Shown here piece after piece: positions 1 to 7,804 of a DNA stretch of 36,223 bases (its first letter is position 1; each line of letters begins with the position of its first letter). The stretch is from Gammaproteobacteria bacterium (GTDB lineage: Bacteria > Pseudomonadota > Gammaproteobacteria > Steroidobacterales > Steroidobacteraceae), in NCBI GenBank assembly GCA_025355165.1, contig JANYAD010000063.1:1-36223 (forward strand). The letters run 5' to 3'. Both the position numbers and the translations under genes were made by a program. Below the pieces are notes generated by a model, which did no database searches, was not told the DNA's origin, and saw only the letters and a list, made by a program, of their open reading frames with translations.

Positions 1-95
1 TTACGCTTCAACTGTGAAGCGTTGCCGGCTTCACGCATCAAATCCAGCTCATCCGTGACGGTCTTGCGATATTCCTGTACTACTTCGATGGGCCG
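1..95. repeat. 95-bp inverted copy of ubiB segment 823-917
   Basis: Bases 1-95 are the exact reverse complement of 823-917, which lies inside ubiB. Identity stops abruptly at 96 (paired with 822), where the ubiJ reading frame takes over. A perfect, boundary-sharp inverted copy of nearby sequence at a sequence end is typical of a fold-back chimera or misassembly rather than a gene. The copy therefore should not be translated as part of ubiJ. Confidence 0.9.
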
Positions 96-264
96 CACCG
101 CCGGGGAAAATATCGCGGAATATTTGCAAGAAGAAGGGCGCGACTTGGTGACCAAAACAGAGGTGGAGGAGTTCTTGCGCGGTGTCGATAGCGTACGCGA
201 CGCGGTGGACCGCATCGAAGCGAGGCTCAAGGGCTTGGAACAGCGCTTAAAGGGCAACTCTTAA
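96..264 (+). CDS. ubiJ: UbiJ, ubiquinone biosynthesis accessory factor (3' fragment)
   Basis: This is the C-terminal end of a gene whose 5' part is missing. From codon 97-99 it reads about 55 residues to a TAA at 262-264. The tail is an amphipathic, charged helix (EFLRGVDSVRDAVDRIEARL, then KGLEQRL), like the coiled-coil C-terminus that follows the SCP2 lipid-binding domain in UbiJ. UbiJ is known to help organise the aerobic coenzyme Q biosynthesis complex. Its stop codon directly abuts the GTG start of ubiB, reproducing the conserved ubiJ-ubiB order. The sequence before base 96 is an inverted copy of ubiB and not true ubiJ. The identification rests on the short tail plus context. Confidence 0.75.
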
Positions 265-1914
265 GTGCGCCTGCGCGTCGTCGCAAGACTGCTGCAAATA
301 CAGCGGGCGCTGGTGAGGCACCGGCTGGACGAGTTCGTTCGGGCAACCCACATATATCGGCCGTTGCGTTATCTCTATTATTTTTCCCCCTGGACTTGGT
401 TCGAGCGCAGCAGCGGCGGCTCGCGCGGCGAACGATTGCGTCTCGCACTCGAGGAGCTGGGACCGATATTCGTGAAGTTCGGCCAGGCGCTGTCGACGCG
501 CCGCGATCTGCTCCCGCTCGATGTGGCCGACGAATTGGCGAAACTTCAGGACAGCGTGCCGCCTTTCCCCGCCGACATCGCCATCGGCATGATTGAAGTG
601 ACCTTCGGCAGGCCGCTTAAGGAAATTTTCGCCGATTTTGAATCCACCCCGCTCGCCGCGGCCTCCATCGCGCAAGTTCACGCGGCCACCTTGAACGACG
701 GTGCTGAGGTGGTGGTCAAGGTCCTGCGTCCGGGCATGCGAGCCGTGATCGATCTGGATTTGGATGTGCTGGATGCGTTGGCCGCACTCGCGGATAGGCA
801 TTGGGTGGAAGCACGGCAGGTCCGGCCCATCGAAGTAGTACAGGAATATCGCAAGACCGTCACGGATGAGCTGGATTTGATGCGTGAAGCCGGCAACGCT
901 TCACAGTTGAAGCGTAACTTCGCGGGCTCCCAGCTGCTCTATGTGCCGCAAGTTTATTGGGACTATTGCCGCCAAAATGTCATGGTGATGGAGCGCATTC
1001 ACGGCATCGTGGTGAGCCAAGTCGAGGAATTGCGGGCACGCGGCGCGGATATCGCCAAGCTTGCAGAAAACGGCGTGGAAATTTTCTTCACGCAGGTCTT
1101 CCGCCACAATTTTTTTCATGCCGATATGCATCCCGGCAATATATTCGTGCAGCTCGACGATCCGAAGAATCCCCGTTATGCGGCGGTGGATTTTGGCATC
1201 GTCGGCACCTTGCAGCCCCGCGACCAGCACTACCTCGCGGAAAATTTCATGGCCTTTTTCAACCGCGACTACGGCCGCATAGCGCGACTGCACATCGAGA
1301 GCGGCTGGGTGCCCAAGGGCACTCGGGTGGATGAACTCGAATCGGCGGTGCGTACCGTATGCGAGCCCATTTACAACAAACCGTTGAAGGAAATTTCCTT
1401 TGCCGTCGTCTTGTTGCGGTTGTTCGAGACGGCGCGCCGCTTCGACATGCGCGTTCAGCCGCAACTGATTCTCCTGCAAAAGACCCTTTTCAATATAGAA
1501 GGACTCGGCAGGCAGCTGTACCCGGAGTTGGATTTATGGAAGACGGCGCAACCGGTGCTGGCGCAATGGATGCGCGAACGCACCAGTCCATTCACCATCT
1601 TGCGCGAAATCCGCACTCATCTGCCCGACGCGCTGGTTGCCCTGCGGCAGGTGCCGCAAATCGTGCAAACTGCGCTGCGCGAGGCGGCCCAAGGTACGCC
1701 TCCGGCCGTCGATGCCGGGGCGGCACAATTGCGTGTCGAGATGCGGTGGCTTAGCGCTCGGCGCGATGTAAGCGCAGCCGCCGGCATTTTGTGGTTATGC
1801 GGGTTGATTTGGCTGCTTCAAACCACGCAACATCGCTGGTTTGGCGTGTTACAAATGATCGTTGCCATCGTGCTCTTCGTTAGACTGCGATCGACCAGGC
1901 GCCGTGTCGAATGA
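265..1914 (+). CDS. ubiB: UbiB, ADCK/ABC1-family protein kinase-like ubiquinone biosynthesis factor
   Basis: A 549-residue protein of normal length for UbiB, the atypical kinase/ATPase that supports ubiquinone biosynthesis at the inner membrane. Family motifs visible in order are the KxGQ-type motif in FVKFGQALSTRRDLLP (about residues 69-84), the alanine-rich loop AAASIAQVHAA, the lysine in VVVKVLRPG, ELDLMREAGNA, the catalytic-loop equivalent HADMHPGNIF and the metal-binding DFG in AAVDFGIVG. Two hydrophobic segments at the C-terminus (about residues 504-540) form the expected membrane anchor. The GTG start sits immediately after the ubiJ stop with no gap, and the 3' end overlaps tspO by ATGA. 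Residues encoded by 823-917 are also present inverted at the window start. Confidence 0.95.
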   Translation: MRLRVVARLLQIQRALVRHRLDEFVRATHIYRPLRYLYYFSPWTWFERSSGGSRGERLRLALEELGPIFVKFGQALSTRRDLLPLDVADELAKLQDSVPPFPADIAIGMIEVTFGRPLKEIFADFESTPLAAASIAQVHAATLNDGAEVVVKVLRPGMRAVIDLDLDVLDALAALADRHWVEARQVRPIEVVQEYRKTVTDELDLMREAGNASQLKRNFAGSQLLYVPQVYWDYCRQNVMVMERIHGIVVSQVEELRARGADIAKLAENGVEIFFTQVFRHNFFHADMHPGNIFVQLDDPKNPRYAAVDFGIVGTLQPRDQHYLAENFMAFFNRDYGRIARLHIESGWVPKGTRVDELESAVRTVCEPIYNKPLKEISFAVVLLRLFETARRFDMRVQPQLILLQKTLFNIEGLGRQLYPELDLWKTAQPVLAQWMRERTSPFTILREIRTHLPDALVALRQVPQIVQTALREAAQGTPPAVDAGAAQLRVEMRWLSARRDVSAAAGILWLCGLIWLLQTTQHRWFGVLQMIVAIVLFVRLRSTRRRVE

Positions 1915-2438
1915 GAATTCCGATAGAGAGTTCGACCAGTTATCGCGGCCGCAATTCGCGGCCTAATCTGCCGGCGCTCGCGGTATCGGTCTTGCTGGCC
2001 TTGGGTGTGGGGGCCTTGGGCGCGATATTTTCGCCCGCCCTGTCGACATCAGCCAGACAGTGGTATGCCGGGGTTTCGAAACCTGAATGGCTGCCGCCGC
2101 AACACTGGTTTCTTTCTGTATGGCTAATGCTTTACATAACGATGGGGACTGCCGCCTGGCTCATCTGGCGCGAGCGTTATCACCGCGGCCGCAGCGCGGC
2201 GATTGCTGCCTACGCCATTCAGCTCTTGCTTAACGCGCTTTGGCCGCCGCTGTTTTTCGGTTTGCGCAATATGGATGCCGGTCTTTTCGTCATCATTGCA
2301 TTGTGGCTGACGATCGGCTGGACGCTGCGGGAATTCGCGCGGGTGCGTGCCGCCGCGACCCTGCTCATGCTGCCGTATTTCCTGTGGGTCACGTTTGCGG
2401 CGGCCATGAATCTGGCGGTTTGGAAATTGAATCCATGA
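1911..2438 (+). CDS. tspO: TspO/MBR family tryptophan-rich sensory protein
   Basis: A 175-residue, five-helix membrane protein. TspO/MBR hallmarks are WYAGVSKPEWLPP after the first helix, a tryptophan-rich helix (VWLMLYITMGTAAWLIW), NALWPPLFFGL, and a final helix LPYFLWVTFAAAMNLAVW ending WKLN. Family members bind porphyrins and other hydrophobic ligands and act in tetrapyrrole handling or stress regulation. The specific role here is unknown. The first 20-25 residues are a longer, hydrophilic extension than usual, so a later start is possible. However, the ATG overlaps the ubiB stop as ATGA, which supports translational coupling. It is followed by about 230 bases without a convincing gene. 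Confidence 0.92.
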   Translation: MRIPIESSTSYRGRNSRPNLPALAVSVLLALGVGALGAIFSPALSTSARQWYAGVSKPEWLPPQHWFLSVWLMLYITMGTAAWLIWRERYHRGRSAAIAAYAIQLLLNALWPPLFFGLRNMDAGLFVIIALWLTIGWTLREFARVRAAATLLMLPYFLWVTFAAAMNLAVWKLNP

Positions 2439-2666
2439 GCCAATTGTGACGAGGAACCATCATGATTGCATTTTGTAGGTACAGGATTACGCGCCATCGG
2501 GTCCGTGCACCGATCGCGGCCCGCGGATTTTTTCGGCAATCTAACTGCGCTGCGTCGGATACATCGTCGCGAAATGCCGGGGCTAAAGTAAACATTGATA
2601 AGCCCACCGCGCGCACCTTTTGCGCCGGCCGGGATTAGCACCGCACCCCGTGTCACATCTAGCGCA
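2439..2666. other. Intergenic region with no convincing gene
   Basis: These 228 bases separate tspO from the large GH94 gene. A 58-codon open frame (2462-2638) has a GAGGA ribosome-site-like sequence, but its cysteine- and arginine-rich translation resembles no family I recognise. The frame of the downstream GH94 gene is closed by a stop at 2589-2591. No NdvB-like glycosyltransferase sequence is visible in any forward frame here. I see no clear promoter. Confidence 0.5.
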
Positions 2667-5600
2667 ATGTATTCGACTGCAGCATCCTCAATCCCGGTGG
2701 AGCGGCACCTTATGCCGGTAGAGCCACCCCGCGTGCGCACGCACCTGTTGTCGAACGGCAACTATTCGGCCATGGTAACCGCGGCAGGTTCCGGCTACAG
2801 CCGCTGGCGCGATATCGCACTGACACGTTGGCGTGAAGACCCCACCTGCGATCCATGGGGCTCCTATATCTTCTTGCGCGATGTATTCAACGGTCACGTG
2901 TGGTCCGCGGGTTATCAGCCCATAGGCAGGGAATCCGAGAACTACGAGGCAGCCTTTTTCGAGGATCGCGTCGAAATCAGCCGCAAGGACGGCCCTATCC
3001 GCATGCGCATGGAAATCCTCGTTTCGAGCGAGGATGACGCCGAAGTGCGGCAGCTAACCCTCACCAACGAGGGCCGGGGCGCCCGGGAGCTTGAACTCAC
3101 TTCATACTCCGAAGTGGTGTTGAGTCAGCCCGCGGCCGACTCTGCACATCCGGCATTCTCAAAGATGTTTGTTCAGACCGAGTTCGAGCCCGAGCGCGGT
3201 GCGCTTTTGGCAACGCGGCGGCCGCGAGAGGCCAATCAACCGCAACTTTGGATGGCGCATTTTTGCTCCTTGGCGGGCGAAGCGGTGGGGGGGCTGCAAT
3301 TCGAAACCGATCGGGCTCGCTTTATTGGACGCGGCCATGATGTGCGCAGCGCCATCTCCATCATGGACGCCAGACCGCTGTCGAACACGGTGGGCACGGT
3401 GCTCGATCCGGTCCTTGCGCTCAGGCGGCGAGTGCGCATCGATCCTGGTCAAACGGTGCGCATGGCTTTCTGGACGGGCGTCGGCGCCGATCGTCAGCAG
3501 GTACTGCGCTTGGCCGAGAAGCTGAGCGATGCGGCCGCCTTCGAGCGGGCGAAAACTCAGGCCAAAGATAAGGCAGCGTCGCAGCTGCGCGAATTGGGGG
3601 CTGAGCTCAATGATGCGCAGCTTTTTCAAGAAATGGCGGCGTCGGTGTTGTACTCGGATGTCTCGATGCGCGCGCCTCGCGATCTGCTCGACCGCAATCA
3701 ATTCGGGCAGCCCACCTTGTGGAAGCACGGCGTGTCGGGCGATCGGCCGCTGGTGTTGGGTGTGGCCGAGAGCGAGCCTGACCTCGATGTGATCAAGCAA
3801 CTGCTGCGCGCGCAGGCCTATTGGCGCGTGAAAGGTCTGGCGGTAGATCTTGTGATCTTGAATGCGGCTGACTCGAACGCCGTCGAGGCTATGCAAACGA
3901 GCCTGGATAACGCCATCAAGAACGCGCAACCGCGCGACGCGGTCGTGCTGCTACGCGCTGACAGGATGCCGGCCGAGCATCGGGATTTTATGAATTCCGC
4001 CGCGCGCGCGATTTTCGGTGCGGGCCGGGGAAGCTTGCGCGAGCAACTCCCCAAGCGACACGAGGCAGAGCTGCCGGCGCGTCTGCGCCGGGAGAACAGC
4101 GGTCAGGCGGTGAGCGCGCATGCGCCGCGGTCGGTGCCCTCGCTCGAATACTTCAATGGCCTTGGCGGCTTTGACAGCGAGGCGCGCGAGTATGTCGTGG
4201 TGCTCGACGACGCCCAATGGACACCGGCGCCCTGGATTAATGTCATCGCCAATCCTCAGTTTGGCTTTCTCGCATCCGCAGACGGCTCCGGCAGCACCTG
4301 GTCGCTTAACGCTCAGCAAAATCAGATCACGCCCTGGTCGAACGATCCTGTGAGCGATACGCCGGCCGAATCAATCTATATTCGCGACGAGACCTCCGGA
4401 GATCTGTGGAGCGCGACGCCGTTGCCCATCCGGGAACGGTCCGTGGAATACGTGGTTCGACACGGATTCGGCTATACCCGGTACGAGCATACCTGCCACG
4501 GCATCGCCCTGTCGCTAACCCAATTTGTGCCGCTGGAAGACTCGATCAAGTATTCGCGCTTGAAGATAACCAATGTCACGGGCGAAACACGCCAGCTCTC
4601 GATCACTCATTATCTCGATTGGGTGTTGGGCAACCAGAACAACCGATCGGCTCCTTTCATTGTTACCACCGTTGACCCGCGGACCGGCGCGTTGCTGGCC
4701 CGCAATCCTTGGACTGCGGATTTCCAAGGTCGAGTCGCGTTCATGGACATGGCGGGACGGCAAGAGAGCTTCACGGCGGACCGCACCGAGTTTCTCGGTC
4801 GATATGGATCGCTCGCCGAGCCGGCCGCACTCTTAGGACCGCAACCGCTTGCCAATCGGGCCGGGGGCGGGCTCGATCCCTGCGGCGCGATGCAAACCAA
4901 GATCGCCTTGAATCCCGGCGAGACGGCGGAGATCACGCTGCTGCTGGGGGAGGAGAGTTCGGAAGCCGCCGCTGTCGGTCTCATCGAGCGCTACCGGTCC
5001 TTGAATTTTGACGAGGCGTTGAAGCGCGTGATGGATTTTTGGGACCGCACCTTGAACGTCATCCAGGTGAAAACGCCGGATCGGTCGCTGGATATCGTTG
5101 TGAACGGCTGGTTGCTGTACCAGACGCTGGCGTGCCGCGTGTGGGCACGCACGGCTTTCTATCAATCGAGCGGCGCATACGGATTCCGCGATCAATTGCA
5201 GGATGTGATGGCACTTTGCGTATCCGCCCCAGCCATTACGCGGGAACACATCTTGAGGGCGGCCGCGCGCCAGTTCACGGAGGGCGACGTTCAGCATTGG
5301 TGGCTGCCCACTTCCGGTCAGGGAATACGGAATAGGGTCTCGGATAGCCGCCTGTGGCTGCCTTTCGTCGTTGCTCATTATCTCGAGGTGACGGGGGATG
5401 TCGCCATCCTCGATGAACAAGTTCCGTTCCTGGGTGGAGATCCGCTGGCGGTCGGAGAAATGGAACGGTTTTCGGCCCCTCCCATCGCGGAGTCGGGTTC
5501 ATTGTTCGAACATTGTGTTCGAGCGCTCGACTCGAGCTTGAGTATTGGATCCCATGGATTGCCGTTGTTCGGCACCGGGGATTGGAACGACGGCATGAAT

Positions 5601-6548
5601 CGCGTCGGGATCGCGGGCCGCGGCGAAAGCGTTTGGATGGGTTGGTTCCTTAATGCCACGCTGAGGCGCTTTGCCTCCGTCGCGGACGCACGCGACGAGC
5701 CGGCGAAGGCCGCAAATTGGCGCAAGCACGCGTTCGCCCTTCAGCAGGCCATCGAGCGAGAGGCCTGGGATGGAGACTGGTACCGGCGCGGCTATTATGA
5801 TGATGGCACCGTGTTAGGTTCTGTCACCGGCGATGAATGCAAGATTGATTCCATCGCGCAATCATGGGCAGTGATCTCCGGCGCGGGGGAGCCCGGCCGC
5901 GCGATTCGCGCCATGGCTGCGGTCAACACCCAGCTGGTCAGCCGCAGCGACGGGCTGGTGAAGCTGTTCGCGCCGCCGTTCGATCACACGCTGAAGGATC
6001 CCGGCTATATCAAGGCGTATCCACCGGGCCTTCGCGAGAACGGCGGCCAGTACACCCACGCTGCCATGTGGACCACCTTGGCCTTCGCACTGATGGGCGA
6101 GGGGGACAGAGCGGGTGAACTGTTCTCGCTGTTGAACCCGATCAATCACGCCAGCACCCGTGCCGGCATTCACCGCTACAAGGTCGAACCTTATGTGGTT
6201 TGCGCCGACGTGTATTCTGCTCCGCAGCACGTCGGCCGGGGGGGATGGACTTGGTACACCGGATCGGCTGGCTGGATGTACCGCACGGCCGTGGAAGGAA
6301 TCTTAGGCATCAATCTGCGCGGCTCGACATTGTTGATCGAACCGTGCATTGCCCGTGCCTGGCCATTTTTTGAATTTACCTACAAATTCGGCTCATCGCG
6401 CTATCGCATCACGGTGAAAAATCCGCGGCGAGTGAGCCGAGGAATCATCCAGGCTACTTTGGACGGCAAGTCCTTGAACGGCACGCCGTGCGAGATCAAT
6501 CTGGTGGACGATGGCCGCTACCACTACGGCGAAATTACCCTCGGCTAG
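2667..6548 (+). CDS. Stand-alone GH94 (glycosyltransferase-36) protein like the C-terminal half of cyclic beta-1,2-glucan synthase NdvB
   Basis: About 1,293 residues with two GH94 units. The first beta-sandwich begins near THLLSNGNYSAMVTAAGSGY, and a second begins near residue 494 (YFNGLGGF, QNQITPWSNDPVSD). An (alpha/alpha)6 barrel follows from about residue 790, with SGAYGFRDQLQD, QHWWLPTSGQGIR and the catalytic-acid motif GTGDWNDGMNRVG (about residue 970). This arrangement matches the C-terminal half of NdvB/Cgs cyclic glucan synthases. The GT84 and glucoamylase-like N-terminal half is absent. GH94 enzymes phosphorolyse beta-glucosidic bonds, so a cytosolic beta-1,2-glucan or oligosaccharide phosphorylase is plausible but inferred. 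No signal peptide is seen. The start is uncertain: TTG 2595, ATG 2667 and ATG 2712 are in frame. ATG 2712 has a GGAG 9 nt upstream. Confidence 0.85.
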   Translation: MYSTAASSIPVERHLMPVEPPRVRTHLLSNGNYSAMVTAAGSGYSRWRDIALTRWREDPTCDPWGSYIFLRDVFNGHVWSAGYQPIGRESENYEAAFFEDRVEISRKDGPIRMRMEILVSSEDDAEVRQLTLTNEGRGARELELTSYSEVVLSQPAADSAHPAFSKMFVQTEFEPERGALLATRRPREANQPQLWMAHFCSLAGEAVGGLQFETDRARFIGRGHDVRSAISIMDARPLSNTVGTVLDPVLALRRRVRIDPGQTVRMAFWTGVGADRQQVLRLAEKLSDAAAFERAKTQAKDKAASQLRELGAELNDAQLFQEMAASVLYSDVSMRAPRDLLDRNQFGQPTLWKHGVSGDRPLVLGVAESEPDLDVIKQLLRAQAYWRVKGLAVDLVILNAADSNAVEAMQTSLDNAIKNAQPRDAVVLLRADRMPAEHRDFMNSAARAIFGAGRGSLREQLPKRHEAELPARLRRENSGQAVSAHAPRSVPSLEYFNGLGGFDSEAREYVVVLDDAQWTPAPWINVIANPQFGFLASADGSGSTWSLNAQQNQITPWSNDPVSDTPAESIYIRDETSGDLWSATPLPIRERSVEYVVRHGFGYTRYEHTCHGIALSLTQFVPLEDSIKYSRLKITNVTGETRQLSITHYLDWVLGNQNNRSAPFIVTTVDPRTGALLARNPWTADFQGRVAFMDMAGRQESFTADRTEFLGRYGSLAEPAALLGPQPLANRAGGGLDPCGAMQTKIALNPGETAEITLLLGEESSEAAAVGLIERYRSLNFDEALKRVMDFWDRTLNVIQVKTPDRSLDIVVNGWLLYQTLACRVWARTAFYQSSGAYGFRDQLQDVMALCVSAPAITREHILRAAARQFTEGDVQHWWLPTSGQGIRNRVSDSRLWLPFVVAHYLEVTGDVAILDEQVPFLGGDPLAVGEMERFSAPPIAESGSLFEHCVRALDSSLSIGSHGLPLFGTGDWNDGMNRVGIAGRGESVWMGWFLNATLRRFASVADARDEPAKAANWRKHAFALQQAIEREAWDGDWYRRGYYDDGTVLGSVTGDECKIDSIAQSWAVISGAGEPGRAIRAMAAVNTQLVSRSDGLVKLFAPPFDHTLKDPGYIKAYPPGLRENGGQYTHAAMWTTLAFALMGEGDRAGELFSLLNPINHASTRAGIHRYKVEPYVVCADVYSAPQHVGRGGWTWYTGSAGWMYRTAVEGILGINLRGSTLLIEPCIARAWPFFEFTYKFGSSRYRITVKNPRRVSRGIIQATLDGKSLNGTPCEINLVDDGRYHYGEITLG

Positions 6549-6550
6549 AG

Positions 6551-6568
6551 TAGGCCAGGCGCGGCCTA
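6551..6568. terminator. Short hairpin between convergent genes
   Basis: TAGGCC and GGCCTA form a perfect 6-bp stem around a 6-nt loop, between the GH94 stop (6546-6548) and the stop of the convergent yqjK-like gene (6566-6568). It could slow or end transcription in both directions. There is no T-run, so an intrinsic terminator is only a weak inference. Confidence 0.3.
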
Positions 6569-6904
6569 GCGGCCGGAACCAGCGGTGTTCTTAGATTTGA
6601 GTGAGCCCAAGGCTTTGGACAAGAGCATCTTCGCCACCGTGCTCGCCGGCACCAAACGCAGTAAGCGCAGCGCCAACATGGGGCGGGCTATCAACAGGCC
6701 GCCCGCCAGCGCACCAAGGGTTCCAAGGCCCTTGCCGCTCAGCAACATCTGCATGGTACGGCTGCGAGGAAATCCGACAATTCCTGCGGCCTGGTTGACC
6801 GAGCGCGGCGGAGGAGGCGGGTCGAGAATGGCGCGCACTTCCTCCCGCGTTTGCGCGAGTTTCGCGTGCACCAATTTCCTTGCGTCGGTGTCCTGGATCG
6901 CCAT
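6566..6904 (-). CDS. Small membrane-associated protein in the YqjK position
   Basis: A 112-residue protein of unassigned function. The N-terminal half is charged and helical, with a proline run (DPPPPPRS) near residue 30. The second half has two hydrophobic stretches (TLGALAGGLLIARPMLALRL, then LVPASTVAKMLL). It starts one base after the stop of the yqjE-like gene and is the third gene of the group. This matches the position of YqjK in the enterobacterial yqjD-yqjE-yqjK cluster. Sequence similarity to YqjK is not obvious by eye, so the name is contextual only. It probably sits at the inner membrane with its neighbours. Confidence 0.7.
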   Translation of the reverse strand: MAIQDTDARKLVHAKLAQTREEVRAILDPPPPPRSVNQAAGIVGFPRSRTMQMLLSGKGLGTLGALAGGLLIARPMLALRLLRLVPASTVAKMLLSKALGSLKSKNTAGSGR

Positions 6905-6905
6905 G

Positions 6906-7289
6906 TCACTGCTCGTCCGGAGAGAGAAGGTGCTCGAGAATGACCCGGTCTTGCGCCCATTCTCGCTTCAAGTCGGTGAACAAGGGAGAGTGGGCACGTG
7001 CCGCCCGAGCTTGATAGATGGCCAAAATGATGGCAATAAGTGCGAAAGCACCGCCCATTGCGACGATCGCGGTCACCCGATAGTCGGTATCCCAGGTATA
7101 GGCCACCACCCCCAGGCACAGCATCAAAAGGGCAAACATGATGCAGATGCCCATCACCGCCGCGGCGATGACCTGCGCTTTCAGCTCACGCTGTGCACGG
7201 ACGAGATCGAGACTCACCAACTCAGCATAAGCACCGATGTGGCGCATCAGCGCGGGACCTGCCTTCGGCAGTGACCATAAGCCTCGCAC
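6906..7289 (-). CDS. Phage-holin-superfamily (DUF1469/YqjE-like) membrane protein
   Basis: A 127-residue protein. An amphipathic N-terminal helix (LMRHIGAYAELVSLDLVRAQ) precedes two transmembrane helices, AAAVMGICIMFALLMLCLGV and VTAIVAMGGAFALIAIILAI. A charged tail (FTDLKREWAQDRVILEHLL) follows. This is the layout of the YqjE/holin_3_6 family, membrane proteins usually paired with DUF883 proteins and not proven lytic holins. I chose GTG 7289-7287, which has GAAGG 7 nt upstream and begins 17 nt after the upstream stop. A longer frame to 7376 would overlap the DUF883 gene. The group is probably co-transcribed from upstream of yqjD. Confidence 0.85.
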   Translation of the reverse strand: MRGLWSLPKAGPALMRHIGAYAELVSLDLVRAQRELKAQVIAAAVMGICIMFALLMLCLGVVAYTWDTDYRVTAIVAMGGAFALIAIILAIYQARAARAHSPLFTDLKREWAQDRVILEHLLSPDEQ

Positions 7290-7306
7290 TGTTACGCCTT
7301 CAATCC

Positions 7307-7687
7307 CTACGAGCGCCGGGTCGCCAAGATACCCGCCACCGCGCCCACCAACGCCGCAATGCCGACCGCCTGCCAAGGACTATCCCGGACATAATCGTCG
7401 GCCGTACCGGCCACCGTCTGCGCGCGGCGGCGCAAGGAGTCCGCACTGTCCGCCAGGCTCTGTTTCGTGGCCTCGACGGCGCGCTGCACTTTCCCGCGCA
7501 CTCGCACGACATCTACGTCTTTGAGATCGGCGATGCGTGCCATTAAATCTTCCACATCGGAAATGAGATTTTTTATCTCACCGGACGCGGCTGTTTTGAT
7601 GTCGCTGACACCGTCGCTGAGGTCGTTTTTCACGCGCCGGCCGGTGGTCCGGGCTGCATCCGCGGTGTTGTCAAAATTCGCTTCCAT
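7307..7687 (-). CDS. DUF883 (YqjD/ElaB-like) membrane-anchored protein
   Basis: A 126-residue protein with a hydrophilic helical body and one C-terminal transmembrane segment, SPWQAVGIAALVGAVAGILA, ending TRRS. The WQAVG...G..LG-type tail anchor is the signature of the DUF883 family. E. coli YqjD and ElaB of this family are known as inner-membrane proteins that associate with ribosomes in stationary phase. Whether this copy does so is inference. The ATG is preceded by AGGAGAAGGG, a strong ribosome site. It is first of three same-strand genes (yqjD, yqjE and yqjK-like) and is transcribed divergently from the histidine kinase. Confidence 0.9.
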   Translation of the reverse strand: MEANFDNTADAARTTGRRVKNDLSDGVSDIKTAASGEIKNLISDVEDLMARIADLKDVDVVRVRGKVQRAVEATKQSLADSADSLRRRAQTVAGTADDYVRDSPWQAVGIAALVGAVAGILATRRS

Positions 7688-7720
7688 TACCCTTCTCCTG
7701 TTGTCGAATCAAGTCGCGTG

Positions 7721-7760
7721 AATGCTAAGCATTGGCACTATGCCGGGAGAGAGTGCACTG
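7721..7760. promoter_or_regulatory. Cluster of three small palindromes in the yqjD / kinase divergent intergenic region
   Basis: Three perfect inverted repeats lie within 40 bases: AATGCT-A-AGCATT (7721-7733), GGCA-CTA-TGCC (7734-7744) and AGTGCACT (7753-7760). They sit between the divergent DUF883 gene (start 7687) and the kinase gene (start 7805), where promoters must lie. Binding sites for a dimeric regulator are one reading. No confident -35/-10 pair was found. Confidence 0.35.
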
Positions 7761-7804
7761 CAACTATCGGTTCGCCCCTGCGCTCGCTGTAGGATTACCC
7801 CCAC

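Noticed and set aside
22-264. 80-residue protein reading through the inverted repeat into ubiJ
   Set aside because: The first part is translated from the reverse complement of ubiB. Only the part after base 96 is real ubiJ.
2462-2638. 58-codon open frame with a GAGGA-like ribosome site after tspO
   Set aside because: The translation is rich in Cys and Arg, resembles no family I know and lies in otherwise non-coding sequence. Without conservation evidence it is likely chance.
6906-7289. Holin of a prophage
   Set aside because: The holin-superfamily label reflects the YqjE-like family. Neighbours are DUF883 and YqjK-like genes and there are no phage genes nearby.
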